DNA from: Synechococcales cyanobacterium CRU_2_2
GTDB taxonomy: Bacteria; Cyanobacteriota; Cyanobacteriia; PCC-9006; JAAUQQ01
Assembly (NCBI GenBank): GCA_012034805.1
Contig: JAAUOP010000036.1
Location: 1 to 37,503, forward strand
Reading direction: 5' to 3'
Length of the DNA: 37,503 nt
The notes under the pieces are model-generated. The model was given only the letters and a program-made list of their open reading frames with translations. It was not told the DNA's origin and did no database searches. Both the position numbers and the translations under genes were made by a program. Positions within the stretch are counted from its first letter, which is position 1, and each line of letters opens with the position of its first letter. Shown here piece after piece: positions 1 to 7,587 of the stretch.

Positions 1-83
1 GACTGAAGAATTGGCTGGGGTGGAGCTGTTTTGATCTCGAGGGATGGGTTCTGGTGGGAAGCTGGGTTCTGGTGTAGTGCTAC

Positions 84-205
84 GCTCTCGGGGGCTATAC
101 GTCTCGGGGGCCTATGCTCTCGGGGGCTATGCTCTCGGGGATCGTGCTCTCGGGGATCGTGCTCTCGGGGGCCGGGATCTCGGGGGCCGGGATCTCGGGG
201 GCCGA
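84..205. repeat. Tandem 15-bp repeat array in the 3' end of the first gene
   Basis: About eight units of the form GCTCTCGGGGGCTAT, with variants ending ATCGT, CCGG and CCGA, follow each other. All are 15 bp except the unit at 99-115, which is 17 bp. On the minus strand each unit encodes five residues (I-A-P-E-S and relatives). The 17-bp unit changes frame and brings in the stop codon at 95-97, although another repeat unit follows at 84-98. Confidence 0.85.
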
Positions 206-835
206 GATCTGAGATGCATTGATCTCAAACGGCTTAGCCTGAACCGGAGCACGCTCCTGTTGGGCGAGTTGGGCGAGGGCATCGAAGGCTGCGATCGCCT
301 CCAATTCATCCAGTCCTGAAACTTCCTCAAACAAATCAGACGCATCGAACAGATCCGTCTCGTCAAAATCATAAATGGCCTCGGCCTGCTCTAGGCTCGG
401 GGCTTGGGGGGCATCCACTGTCCAATCTTGGGGGAGGATGTCTGGCTCGGGTGGAGGGCTTTGCGGGTCACCCGAGCCTCGTCGGGGCAAAAGCCCGACA
501 GCCTGAAACTCGGCCATAAGCCCCTCGACTAGACGAGCAGAAGCACTGGATGCGGGTGCTGGAGCGACACCAAAACCCTGGGATGTTACACCCTGTCGGT
601 TCAGCGACGACGTGCCCGCCCCTCCGAGGAGACTGGGTGTCAGCGGTTCAGCGGACGATGGCTGCAGGTTGGCCTCCGGAAGTGGAACTTTTGCACGGTT
701 TGCGACTTCTATAGAGACATCGGCCTTCGCCTGACCGCTGTCCTCCTCTAATCGATCTGCAAGACTATTTACCAAAAAATATCGGGAACGTCGCCGGTTG
801 CGTGAAGCATCGGCGGATGTTTGAGAGCTGCTCAT
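95..835 (-). CDS. Hypothetical low-complexity protein with pentapeptide-repeat tail
   Basis: I do not recognise this 246-residue protein and no catalytic domain is visible. The first ~30 residues are basic (an N-R-R-R-S-R run), the middle is rich in Pro, Ser and Ala, and residues ~130-200 are acidic with Asp/Glu-Leu-Phe stretches. The tail is a period-5 Pro-Glu repeat (IPAPE, TIPES, IAPES). Composition suggests a largely disordered protein. The ATG at 835 is the only good start; no strong Shine-Dalgarno precedes it. The stop falls inside the DNA repeat that encodes the tail, where one repeat unit is 17 instead of 15 bases, so the C-terminus may be a frameshift product: another frame continues open to the window edge, also rich in Pro and Glu. 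It is divergent from the prolyl oligopeptidase gene. Confidence 0.55.
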   Translation of the reverse strand: MSSSQTSADASRNRRRSRYFLVNSLADRLEEDSGQAKADVSIEVANRAKVPLPEANLQPSSAEPLTPSLLGGAGTSSLNRQGVTSQGFGVAPAPASSASARLVEGLMAEFQAVGLLPRRGSGDPQSPPPEPDILPQDWTVDAPQAPSLEQAEAIYDFDETDLFDASDLFEEVSGLDELEAIAAFDALAQLAQQERAPVQAKPFEINASQISAPEIPAPEIPAPESTIPESTIPESIAPESIGPRDV

Positions 836-1200
836 AATTAAACTGCTGCTGTCGAAGATGGCTGCTGTGTGAGTGACAAATTGTTGAAGCTGTGGATAGT
901 CAACAACCTTGGCAGATGCATCCCACCGACGTTAGTTCGGCCATATGGCCCAAGTTTTATCCCTGTTTCCGCCGAATGGGTGACGACATGACCGACTCGT
1001 ACCCACATCCTATGAGAAATACGGATGAATTGTGTTTAGGTAGTTTGTTTTTTTACTAAAGTTGTGTTGAGTAAGGCTTCAGTAAAGAGTATTTTGATAT
1101 CCCTGTTAGGCTAGAAGGGAGATTTTCTTTGACGGCTTGCTGGGACGGCTTTTCCTAAGAGCTTTTCTCTTCCTAATAACTTAACTTTTGCGCGATCGCC
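836..1200. other. Divergent intergenic region, 365 bp
   Basis: This gap separates the minus-strand low-complexity gene from the plus-strand prolyl oligopeptidase gene and should hold both promoters. The right half is AT-rich and contains a T-run near 1048-1054 and a sigma70-like element at 1067-1095. No open frame of interest, RNA gene or repeat was seen. Confidence 0.5.
1067..1095 (+). promoter_or_regulatory. Candidate sigma70-type promoter for the prolyl oligopeptidase gene
   Basis: TTGAGT (1067-1072) and TATTTT (1090-1095) are separated by exactly 17 bases, about 105 bases before the start codon. Both hexamers are partial matches to TTGACA/TATAAT. The call rests on spacing and position only. 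Confidence 0.3.
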
Positions 1201-3291
1201 ATGCCTCCCCAATACCCCCCAACCCGCACCGTTGACCAAATCGATCACTATCACGGCACCCCCATTGCGGATCCCTATCGGTGGCTCGAGGACCCCAACA
1301 GCGACGAGACCCAGGCTTGGATCGAGGCCCAAAATCAACTCACCTCAGGCTTCTTGGCTGGGTTGAGCGATCCTGCGGAGCTTGGCACAGCCAATCGCCC
1401 TACAATTCAAAATCGCCTGACGGAGTTGTGGAATTACGAGCGCTACGGGATTCCCTTCAAGCGGGCTTCGGAGTCGGGTAATCGCTATTTCTATTTCAAA
1501 AACGATGGTCTGCAGAACCAGAACGTCCTCTATACCCAAACCAGCCTTGATGGTGAAGCCACGGTTTTGCTTGACCCCAACGGCCTCAGCGAAGACGGCA
1601 CTGTGGCCCTGTCGGGTCTGTCCGTGAGCGAGGACGGTCGGCTGTTGGCCTACGGTTTGTCTCGCTCGGGCTCCGACTGGCAGGAATGGAAAGTGCGCGA
1701 TGTGACATCGGGCCAGGATCTGTCTGATCGCATTCAATGGGTGAAGTTTTCGGGCGCAGCCTGGAGCCGGGATGGCTCAGGTTTCTTTTACTCTCGTTAC
1801 GACGAACCTCAGGCTGACAATCAGTTTGAGGATGTTAACTATTTCCAGAAGTTGTATTATCACCGGCTAGGCACATCCCAGGCTGACGATGTGCTGATTT
1901 ACGATCGCCCCGACCAAAAAGAATGGGGCTTTAGCGGGAGTGTCACGGAGGATGGTTACTATCTCCTGATCTCGGTGTGGCAGGGTACCGATCGCAAGAA
2001 CCTCGTGTTTTATCAGGATCTTCGGGATCCGAAGGGCCAAGTCATCGAACTGATTGCTGAGTTTGAAGCCCAGTTTAGTCTGATTGAGAACGACGGCACG
2101 ATCTTTTGGTTTCAGACCGATCTGGATGCGCCTCGGGGGCGGGTGATGGCGATCGATTTGGCCCAGCCCGAACGGCAGCACTGGCAGGAGATCATTCCCG
2201 AAGCAGAGGAAACCCTGGAAGGGGTGGAGATTTTGAATCATCAGTTTGTCGCGTCTTATTTGCAGGATGCGCGATCGCAAGTCAAAATCTTTAGGCTCGA
2301 TGGCAGTTTTGTGCGCAATGTGGTGCTACCCGGCATCGGCTCGGTCGGGGGCTTCGGCGGCAAGCGCCAGGATACTGAGACGTTCTATAGTTTCACCAGC
2401 TACACCACGCCAACCTCGATCTATCGCTACAACCTAGAGACCGGCGAAAGCCAGTTGTTTCGCCAACCCAGGGTAGACTTCGAGTCGGATGACTACATCA
2501 CTGAGCAGGTTTTCTACCACAGCAAGGACGGTACGCGGATACCGATGTTTATTTCCTACAAAAAGGGGATGGTGCACGATGGCCATAATCCAACGATTTT
2601 GTATGGCTATGGTGGGTTTAGTGTGTCGTTAACGCCGAGCTTTTCACCGGCGGTTTTGGTTTGGATGGAGATGGGCGGGATTTACGCCGTGCCGAATTTA
2701 CGCGGTGGTGGCGAGTATGGCGAGGCTTGGCACCAGGCGGGCACTAAGCTGAACAAACAAAATGTATTTGATGATTTTATTGCGGCGGCGGAGTGGCTGA
2801 TTGCCCAGGCGTACACCACCTCGGCCAATCTGGCGATTTCGGGCGGCAGCAACGGCGGCTTGCTTGTGGGGGCCTGTATGACCCAGCGACCTGAGCTGTT
2901 TGCGGCGGCCCTTCCGGCGGTGGGGGTGATGGATATGCTACGGTTCCATCAATTTACGATTGGCTGGGCCTGGTGTTCCGACTATGGCTCCTCGGAGAAT
3001 CCGCAGGAGTTTGAGGCGCTTTATGCCTATTCGCCCTTGCACAATCTCAAACCAGGAACGGCCTACCCCGCCACCTTAATTACAACGGCAGACCATGACG
3101 ATCGCGTTGTTCCCGCCCACAGTTTCAAATTTGCAGCAGCGCTGCAGGCTGCCCAAGCTGGCGAGAATCCGGTGCTGATTCGGATTGAGACCAAAGCAGG
3201 GCACGGGGCGGGCAAGCCGACGGCGAAGGTGATTGAGGAGGCGGCGGATAAATGGGCCTTTTTGCGATCGTGCCTCAAATCGCGTGATTGA
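1201..3291 (+). CDS. Prolyl oligopeptidase, S9A family serine peptidase
   Basis: The 696-residue protein is full length for prolyl oligopeptidase (porcine enzyme ~710), a cytosolic serine peptidase that cuts short peptides after proline. The N-terminus starts with a typical S9A segment (DPYRWLED near residues 25-32). A seven-bladed beta-propeller would occupy roughly residues 75-420, and the C-terminal third is the alpha/beta-hydrolase domain. The triad is visible: Ser550 in GGSNGGLL, Asp633 in DHDDRVVP and His668 in KAGHGAG, matching S554/D641/H680 of the porcine enzyme in order and spacing. No signal peptide is seen. The ATG at 1201 directly follows a HIP1 palindrome. Residues ~56-66 are encoded by a 33-bp dispersed repeat and look like an insertion next to the conserved [11 protein letters not shown] segment. 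Confidence 0.95.
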   Translation: MPPQYPPTRTVDQIDHYHGTPIADPYRWLEDPNSDETQAWIEAQNQLTSGFLAGLSDPAELGTANRPTIQNRLTELWNYERYGIPFKRASESGNRYFYFKNDGLQNQNVLYTQTSLDGEATVLLDPNGLSEDGTVALSGLSVSEDGRLLAYGLSRSGSDWQEWKVRDVTSGQDLSDRIQWVKFSGAAWSRDGSGFFYSRYDEPQADNQFEDVNYFQKLYYHRLGTSQADDVLIYDRPDQKEWGFSGSVTEDGYYLLISVWQGTDRKNLVFYQDLRDPKGQVIELIAEFEAQFSLIENDGTIFWFQTDLDAPRGRVMAIDLAQPERQHWQEIIPEAEETLEGVEILNHQFVASYLQDARSQVKIFRLDGSFVRNVVLPGIGSVGGFGGKRQDTETFYSFTSYTTPTSIYRYNLETGESQLFRQPRVDFESDDYITEQVFYHSKDGTRIPMFISYKKGMVHDGHNPTILYGYGGFSVSLTPSFSPAVLVWMEMGGIYAVPNLRGGGEYGEAWHQAGTKLNKQNVFDDFIAAAEWLIAQAYTTSANLAISGGSNGGLLVGACMTQRPELFAAALPAVGVMDMLRFHQFTIGWAWCSDYGSSENPQEFEALYAYSPLHNLKPGTAYPATLITTADHDDRVVPAHSFKFAAALQAAQAGENPVLIRIETKAGHGAGKPTAKVIEEAADKWAFLRSCLKSRD
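1367..1399 (+). repeat. Dispersed 33-bp element, copy 1 (inside prolyl oligopeptidase)
   Basis: The segment runs GCGATCCTGCGGAGCTTGGC then ACAGCCAATCGCC. Near-identical segments lie at 31444-31477 and 24447-24477 (both in the opposite orientation), and a more divergent one at 21419-21451. The ends are inverted (GCGAT...ATCGC). Here it adds 11 codons in frame ([10 protein letters not shown] region) to a peptidase loop. Confidence 0.7.
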
Positions 3292-3429
3292 CTTCTCAGG
3301 TGATTGACTTCAGTGTATTCGCTCATGGAACTGGGCTAGCAACGACACGATGGTTCTGGCGTACTGCTAATGAATGCGTGATAAAATCGTGCCTGTACGG
3401 CTCAGCTTTAATGGCCGTTTGAGGAACTT

Positions 3430-4047
3430 ATGACCATCGCCAATGCTCTGACTCCATCCCTTAATCTGCATCCCTTGCTGTTGGATGTCAGCAATGCTGT
3501 GTTGAGGGTTACGCCGGGGCATTTCGATCAGCTTTGTATCGACAACCCAGATCTGCGTCTTGAGTTAATGACAAATGGGGAATTGATCATCATGGCTCCT
3601 GCGGGTGGTGAAAGTAGTGAAAAGAACTTTGACTTAGTCATGGAGGTCGGCATTTGGAATCGCCGGAGCAATTTGGGGCGTGCGTTTGACTCTTCCTGTG
3701 GCTATGATTTCACGGCATTGGGTGGAGGAAAACTATCACCAGATGTATCTTGGATTGAAAAGTCGCGGCTAGAGGGGATTGAAATTGTTGGGTTTATTCC
3801 AGTCGTACCTGATTTTGTTATTGAGCTGCGATCGGCGACGGATAGTTTGAAGCCGTTGCAGGAGAAGATGCAAGAATATCGACGACTTGGGGTGAAGCTC
3901 GGGTTACTGGTCAATCCCCAAAACAAGCAGGTGGAAGTCTATCGAGCAGGGCAAGCGGTGGCAGAGATCTTCGAGTCACCGAGTTCGATTGATTGTAGTG
4001 AGGTGATGCCGGACTTTGTTTTGAGTATGAGCCGTATTTGGTCGTGA
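3430..4047 (+). CDS. Uma2-family (DUF820) putative restriction-endonuclease-fold protein
   Basis: This 205-residue protein is a member of the Uma2/DUF820 family, which is very numerous in cyanobacterial genomes and has a PD-(D/E)XK nuclease fold; its biological substrate is not established. Visible landmarks are the N-terminal LMTNGELIIMAP strand pair, an S-P-D-V-S-W motif carrying the first acidic residue, then VPDFVIELRS followed by K and a conserved EKMQEYRRLGVKLGLLVNP block. Length is normal for the family. The ATG at 3430 is preceded by GAGGA at a suitable distance. It is a single gene between two unrelated genes; no partner antitoxin or methylase is next to it. Confidence 0.85.
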   Translation: MTIANALTPSLNLHPLLLDVSNAVLRVTPGHFDQLCIDNPDLRLELMTNGELIIMAPAGGESSEKNFDLVMEVGIWNRRSNLGRAFDSSCGYDFTALGGGKLSPDVSWIEKSRLEGIEIVGFIPVVPDFVIELRSATDSLKPLQEKMQEYRRLGVKLGLLVNPQNKQVEVYRAGQAVAEIFESPSSIDCSEVMPDFVLSMSRIWS

Positions 4048-4161
4048 TCCAAAAGGGCAAAGCATCATCTACCGCTACCGCGTAAAATGGGCATCTGAAG
4101 CGAGCAGATAGCTTTACGGTAATTTCTCGAGCTTCTTGAGCTAACCTTTCGTCTTTTCGGT

Positions 4162-5013
4162 ATGACCCCCACCCTTGCTCAGCGCATCCAGTCCTTTTAC
4201 GACGAATCCTCTGGCCTGTGGGAGCAGGTCTGGGGCGAGCACATGCACCATGGCTACTATGGCCTTGATGGGCGCGATCGCCCCAACAGTCCCCAACAAG
4301 CCCAGCGCATCTTGATTGAGCAACTGCTAGCCTGGAGCGGTGTTGAAGCCCCAGCTAGCATTCTGGACGTGGGCTGTGGCATTGGCGGTAGTACACTGTA
4401 CCTGGCGGCCAAGTACGGTGCGTCAGCAACTGGCATTACCCTCAGTCCCGTTCAGGCCCAGCGCGCTCAGGCCCGCGCCGAGGTGCATGGCTTTGGGGAG
4501 CGGGTTGAGTTTCAGGTGGCAGATGCCTTGGCAATGCCCTTTGCCGATGCTTCCTTTGACTTGGTTTGGTCTCTGGAAAGCGGCGAACACATGCCCGACA
4601 AAACTCAGTTTTTACAAGAATGCTGCCGCGTGCTCAAACCCGGTGGTCGGCTGATGATCGCGACCTGGTGCCATCGAGATTTGGCAGCGCAGGAGGCCTT
4701 ATCTGAGCTAGAACAGCGGAATTTGGCTGAGCTGTATCGCCTGTATCATCTGCCCTACGTCATTTCCCTGGCGGACTATGGGGCGATCGCCCGCACCCTC
4801 CCCCTCCAAGACCTCCGCACCGCCGACTGGTCTAGGGCCGTTGCCCCGTTTTGGGATGACGTCGTTCGCTCTGCCCTCAATCCCCAAGTGCTTTGGGGGA
4901 TTGTCACGGCAGGCTGGAAAACGGTGGAAGGAGCCTTTGCTATTCCACTAATGCAAGATGGTTATCGGACGGGGTTGATTCGATATGGAATCTTGTCGGG
5001 CATTAAGCAGTAA
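4162..5013 (+). CDS. Gamma-tocopherol C-methyltransferase
   Basis: This 283-residue class I SAM-dependent methyltransferase converts gamma- to alpha-tocopherol. The family signature is strong: FYDESSGLWEQVWGEHMHHG at the N-terminus, the SAM-binding motif DVGCGIGGS (residues 69-77), GITLSPVQA, FQVADAL, the ESGEHMPDK block and TWCHRDL; all are shared with plant VTE4-type enzymes. No chloroplast-type or bacterial signal peptide is seen. The gene lies 33 bp upstream of the homogentisate phytyltransferase gene on the same strand, so the two are probably one transcription unit for tocopherol synthesis. The ATG at 4162 has no clear Shine-Dalgarno, but the protein begins at the expected place. MPBQ methyltransferase is the main alternative, and the ESGEHMPDK block argues against it. 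Confidence 0.88.
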   Translation: MTPTLAQRIQSFYDESSGLWEQVWGEHMHHGYYGLDGRDRPNSPQQAQRILIEQLLAWSGVEAPASILDVGCGIGGSTLYLAAKYGASATGITLSPVQAQRAQARAEVHGFGERVEFQVADALAMPFADASFDLVWSLESGEHMPDKTQFLQECCRVLKPGGRLMIATWCHRDLAAQEALSELEQRNLAELYRLYHLPYVISLADYGAIARTLPLQDLRTADWSRAVAPFWDDVVRSALNPQVLWGIVTAGWKTVEGAFAIPLMQDGYRTGLIRYGILSGIKQ

Positions 5014-5046
5014 GAATCAAAGACAACCTCATCATCAGTCTCTCCA

Positions 5047-6039
5047 ATGTTTAAGGTGCCATCTGTGATCCAAAAAGCAAAGCAAACGACGCTTGACCAA
5101 ACGCAACTGCCAACAAGGTCTTGGCTGCGATCGCTCTGGGATTTTTCTCGTCCACACACCATCATCGGCACAACGCTGAGCGTATTAGCCTTGGCTGCCA
5201 TGGCCTTAGTGTCCGCAAAATCAGTTGCTTGGCCATCTTTTTCGATTGCATTGGGTCAAATTTTGGCGGCCCTGGTGCCTAGCCTTTGCGCCAATATCTA
5301 TATTGTTGGCCTCAACCAACTAGAAGACATCGAGATTGACCGGATCAATAAACCTGATTTGCCCCTGGCCTCTGGTGCATTTTCGGTAGCGGAAGGCCGA
5401 TGGATCGTCAGTGTCACGGCGTTGTTGGCACTGGTATTCGCGGGGTTGCAGGGGGCTGAGCTGTTTGGAACCGTGGTCTTGAGCATGGCGATCGGAACGG
5501 CCTATTCCTTACCCCCGCTCCGGCTGAAGCGGTTTCCGTTTTGGGCTGCGTTGTGCATTTTTGGCGTGCGCGGGGGGGTGGTAAATCTTGGTTTTTTTGC
5601 CCACTTCCGACAGTTGTGGGGAGACGCGAGTCTTCGCGTTTGGCAGGCTCCAGCGGAGGTTTGGGCCTTGACGGCGTTTGTGGTTTTGTTTGCGTTTGCG
5701 ATCGCCATTTTCAAGGATATTCCTGATGCGAAGGGCGATCTCCAATTCCAAATCCGAACGCTGACGGTGCGCCTAGGCGCGCGCTTTGTGTTTAATCTCT
5801 CCCGTTGGGTTTTAACACTGTGTTACGGACTCTTAATCGGGCTCACGCTGACCGGTATTTTGGCGGTGCAGCCTTGGGTTTTAGTGGGTAGTCATTTGAC
5901 TCTGGTGGGTTTGCTGTGGCGACAGAGTACTCAAGTCGATGTGGCTCAAAAACAGGAGATGAGTCGGTTTTATCAGTTTATTTGGCGGTTATTTTTTCTG
6001 GAATATTTACTGTTTCCGATCGCCTGTTGGATTCGTTGA
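5047..6039 (+). CDS. Homogentisate phytyltransferase, UbiA family
   Basis: This integral membrane prenyltransferase (330 residues) condenses homogentisate with phytyl diphosphate to give 2-methyl-6-phytylbenzoquinol, the committed step to tocopherols. The first Asp-rich motif is present as N90-xxx-D94-xxx-D98 in NQLEDIEIDRINKP, and the second as D224/D227/D231 in KDIPDAKGD; these bind Mg-diphosphate. About eight to nine hydrophobic segments follow the N-terminal WDFSRPHTIIGT block, which is typical of the plant VTE2/cyanobacterial type. It follows the gamma-tocopherol methyltransferase gene by 33 bp, which supports the tocopherol assignment over related UbiA enzymes such as chlorophyll synthase. 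It is convergent with pxcA, with only 43 bp between the stops. Confidence 0.92.
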   Translation: MFKVPSVIQKAKQTTLDQTQLPTRSWLRSLWDFSRPHTIIGTTLSVLALAAMALVSAKSVAWPSFSIALGQILAALVPSLCANIYIVGLNQLEDIEIDRINKPDLPLASGAFSVAEGRWIVSVTALLALVFAGLQGAELFGTVVLSMAIGTAYSLPPLRLKRFPFWAALCIFGVRGGVVNLGFFAHFRQLWGDASLRVWQAPAEVWALTAFVVLFAFAIAIFKDIPDAKGDLQFQIRTLTVRLGARFVFNLSRWVLTLCYGLLIGLTLTGILAVQPWVLVGSHLTLVGLLWRQSTQVDVAQKQEMSRFYQFIWRLFFLEYLLFPIACWIR

Positions 6040-6082
6040 TACCTGGATTTACCACAGTAACCCGCTGAATTAGTCCACCTAT

Positions 6083-7450
6083 CTACTCGTTCATTGTGCG
6101 ATAGGTAGAGACCGCTGAGGGTGAAATGCGGTTGAGGTAACGGAAAATCCAATATTTGAAAACCGTATCTAGGATCACGGGGAAAGTCGCAATAAACAAA
6201 AAAATAAAATCGCGACTTTCGGGCAGACCAAGGTGGCGGGCCACGCCTTCGAGCAATACCTCCCAGCCATGGGGTGAGTGGAAGCCGACAAAGATATCTG
6301 TAAACAAGATAATGATAAATGCCTTGGCGCTGTCGCTGAGGCCATAGAGTACTTCGTCCATAAACGCTTTCAAAATCGTGATTTCTGGTTTGCTGACAAG
6401 TAAGATCACGATGAGGGCAACCACCGCCAACAAATCCGCAAACACGTTTTTTACTGAGTCCGCCCCACGCGCCTTAAATTCCTCAAAAATTTTTGCTGCC
6501 TGCTCCTCCAGGCGCTCCTCCAGAGCCTCAGCCCCCAGCGGTGGCATCTGATGGGTCAAAGCCTCAAATTCTAAGTGCTCTCGGTAGCGACCTAGGCGTT
6601 CGAGGGCTTCCTCCTCCAGATGTGAACTCAAGACCACTTCAGTGGGTTGATCCTGGCGAAGACGTTCCACAATTGGCCCGACCAAAAACGTTTTCGACAG
6701 GTGATGAGTCAACAGAGGCACAATCACTAAAACTAACAGAAACCGAACGGCGAGAGCCGTTTTTGCTCGCGAAACCTGAAAATCCCGTATCACCTCTTGC
6801 TCCGCGTCCGGATCGAGGTCGCGGCGTAGGCGATCGAAGGTGCCAAAAATTGAGCGAGGTACAAAGCTGGTCGTGGTGGCGCTAGCCCGGGTTCTTGGCT
6901 TGGGGGTTGCTCCAGATTGGGCTGACCCAGGTTTGGCTGTTCCAGGTTTGGCTGTTCCAGGTTTGGCTAATCCAGGCTCAGTGCTGAGCGACAGCAGAGG
7001 CGAGAGTTCCGTACGCGGGACAGTCATCGAACTGGATCGGGGAATCGAGGGGGGATCGTAGCGGGCGATCGCCTCATCGATTAGGCGCAGTTTTTCCAGC
7101 AACATTCCCGAACTGGTTTCGGGCTCCGTACGGCCATAGCTAGCCTCAAAACCCAGAGATCCGGGATCGGTCAGCCGCAAAAAGCCTTGACTGGCTCTAA
7201 ACTCAGCCAAACGCACCCTGGCAACACGCAAATGTTGATTGACCTCATTGCGAAAATACTGATAGATACTGTCGCTGTAGTCCTTGATTCCGGGAGCGAT
7301 GGTCTGGCCGTTGAAATGTTCATCCTCGATCGCCTTGATCTTCAAAATCTCGTCGTAGGCTTGCTCCAGCGCTCGATTGGGGGTGCGATTAACCCAGCGA
7401 TTCAATCCGCGAAATGAACGTTGTAGGGAATCAAAAATTGACAGCATCAT
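6083..7450 (-). CDS. pxcA: Proton extrusion protein PxcA (CemA/Ycf10 family)
   Basis: PxcA is needed for light-induced proton extrusion in cyanobacteria and is homologous to chloroplast CemA. The 455-residue protein has the conserved N-terminal block (RTPNRALEQAYDEILKIKAIEDE, then a YFRNEVNQHLR segment), a variable Pro/Thr-rich linker at residues ~140-195, and a C-terminal membrane domain from ~residue 235 with segments around FLLVLVIVPLLTHHL, DLLAVVALIVILLV, AFIIILFTDIFVGFHSPHGW and FIFLFIATFPVILDTVFKYW. Length is normal. Two consecutive ATGs start it. The linker contains the period-5 repeat AKPGT encoded by a 15-bp tandem array. It is divergent from the helicase-like gene across a 137-bp region with repeated palindromes. 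Confidence 0.92.
   Translation of the reverse strand: MMLSIFDSLQRSFRGLNRWVNRTPNRALEQAYDEILKIKAIEDEHFNGQTIAPGIKDYSDSIYQYFRNEVNQHLRVARVRLAEFRASQGFLRLTDPGSLGFEASYGRTEPETSSGMLLEKLRLIDEAIARYDPPSIPRSSSMTVPRTELSPLLSLSTEPGLAKPGTAKPGTAKPGSAQSGATPKPRTRASATTTSFVPRSIFGTFDRLRRDLDPDAEQEVIRDFQVSRAKTALAVRFLLVLVIVPLLTHHLSKTFLVGPIVERLRQDQPTEVVLSSHLEEEALERLGRYREHLEFEALTHQMPPLGAEALEERLEEQAAKIFEEFKARGADSVKNVFADLLAVVALIVILLVSKPEITILKAFMDEVLYGLSDSAKAFIIILFTDIFVGFHSPHGWEVLLEGVARHLGLPESRDFIFLFIATFPVILDTVFKYWIFRYLNRISPSAVSTYRTMNE
6912..6971. repeat. 15-bp tandem array in the pxcA linker
   Basis: Four units of CCAGGTTTGGCTGTT type (6912, 6927, 6942, 6957), two of them identical, encode AKPGT repeats on the minus strand. 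The array keeps frame and sits in the non-conserved linker between the N-terminal and membrane parts of PxcA. Confidence 0.85.
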
Positions 7451-7508
7451 AGGATGGGGTAGTGCCTTAAGCGCAGCCTATCTTAGCTTAAGCCCCATGG
7501 CCTCAGAT

Positions 7509-7556
7509 GAGTATTCAGACACCGAGTATCTTAAGATAATCGAGTATCCTAGGATC
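7509..7556. promoter_or_regulatory. Three GAGTAT boxes with two palindromes between divergent pxcA and helicase genes
   Basis: GAGTAT occurs at 7509, 7524 and 7542. The second box runs into the perfect palindrome TATCTTAAGATA (7527-7538) and the third into ATCCTAGGAT (7546-7555). Spacing is 15 and 18 bases. The position between divergent starts (7450 and 7588) suits a shared operator, but no regulator is known to me for this motif. Confidence 0.35.
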
Positions 7557-7587
7557 AGATGGCGTCCCCCGCTCCACAAGCTCTTGC

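Noticed and set aside
84..205. CRISPR-like array
   Set aside because: Units are contiguous 15-mers without spacers and are coding; the same holds for the array at 9851-9932.
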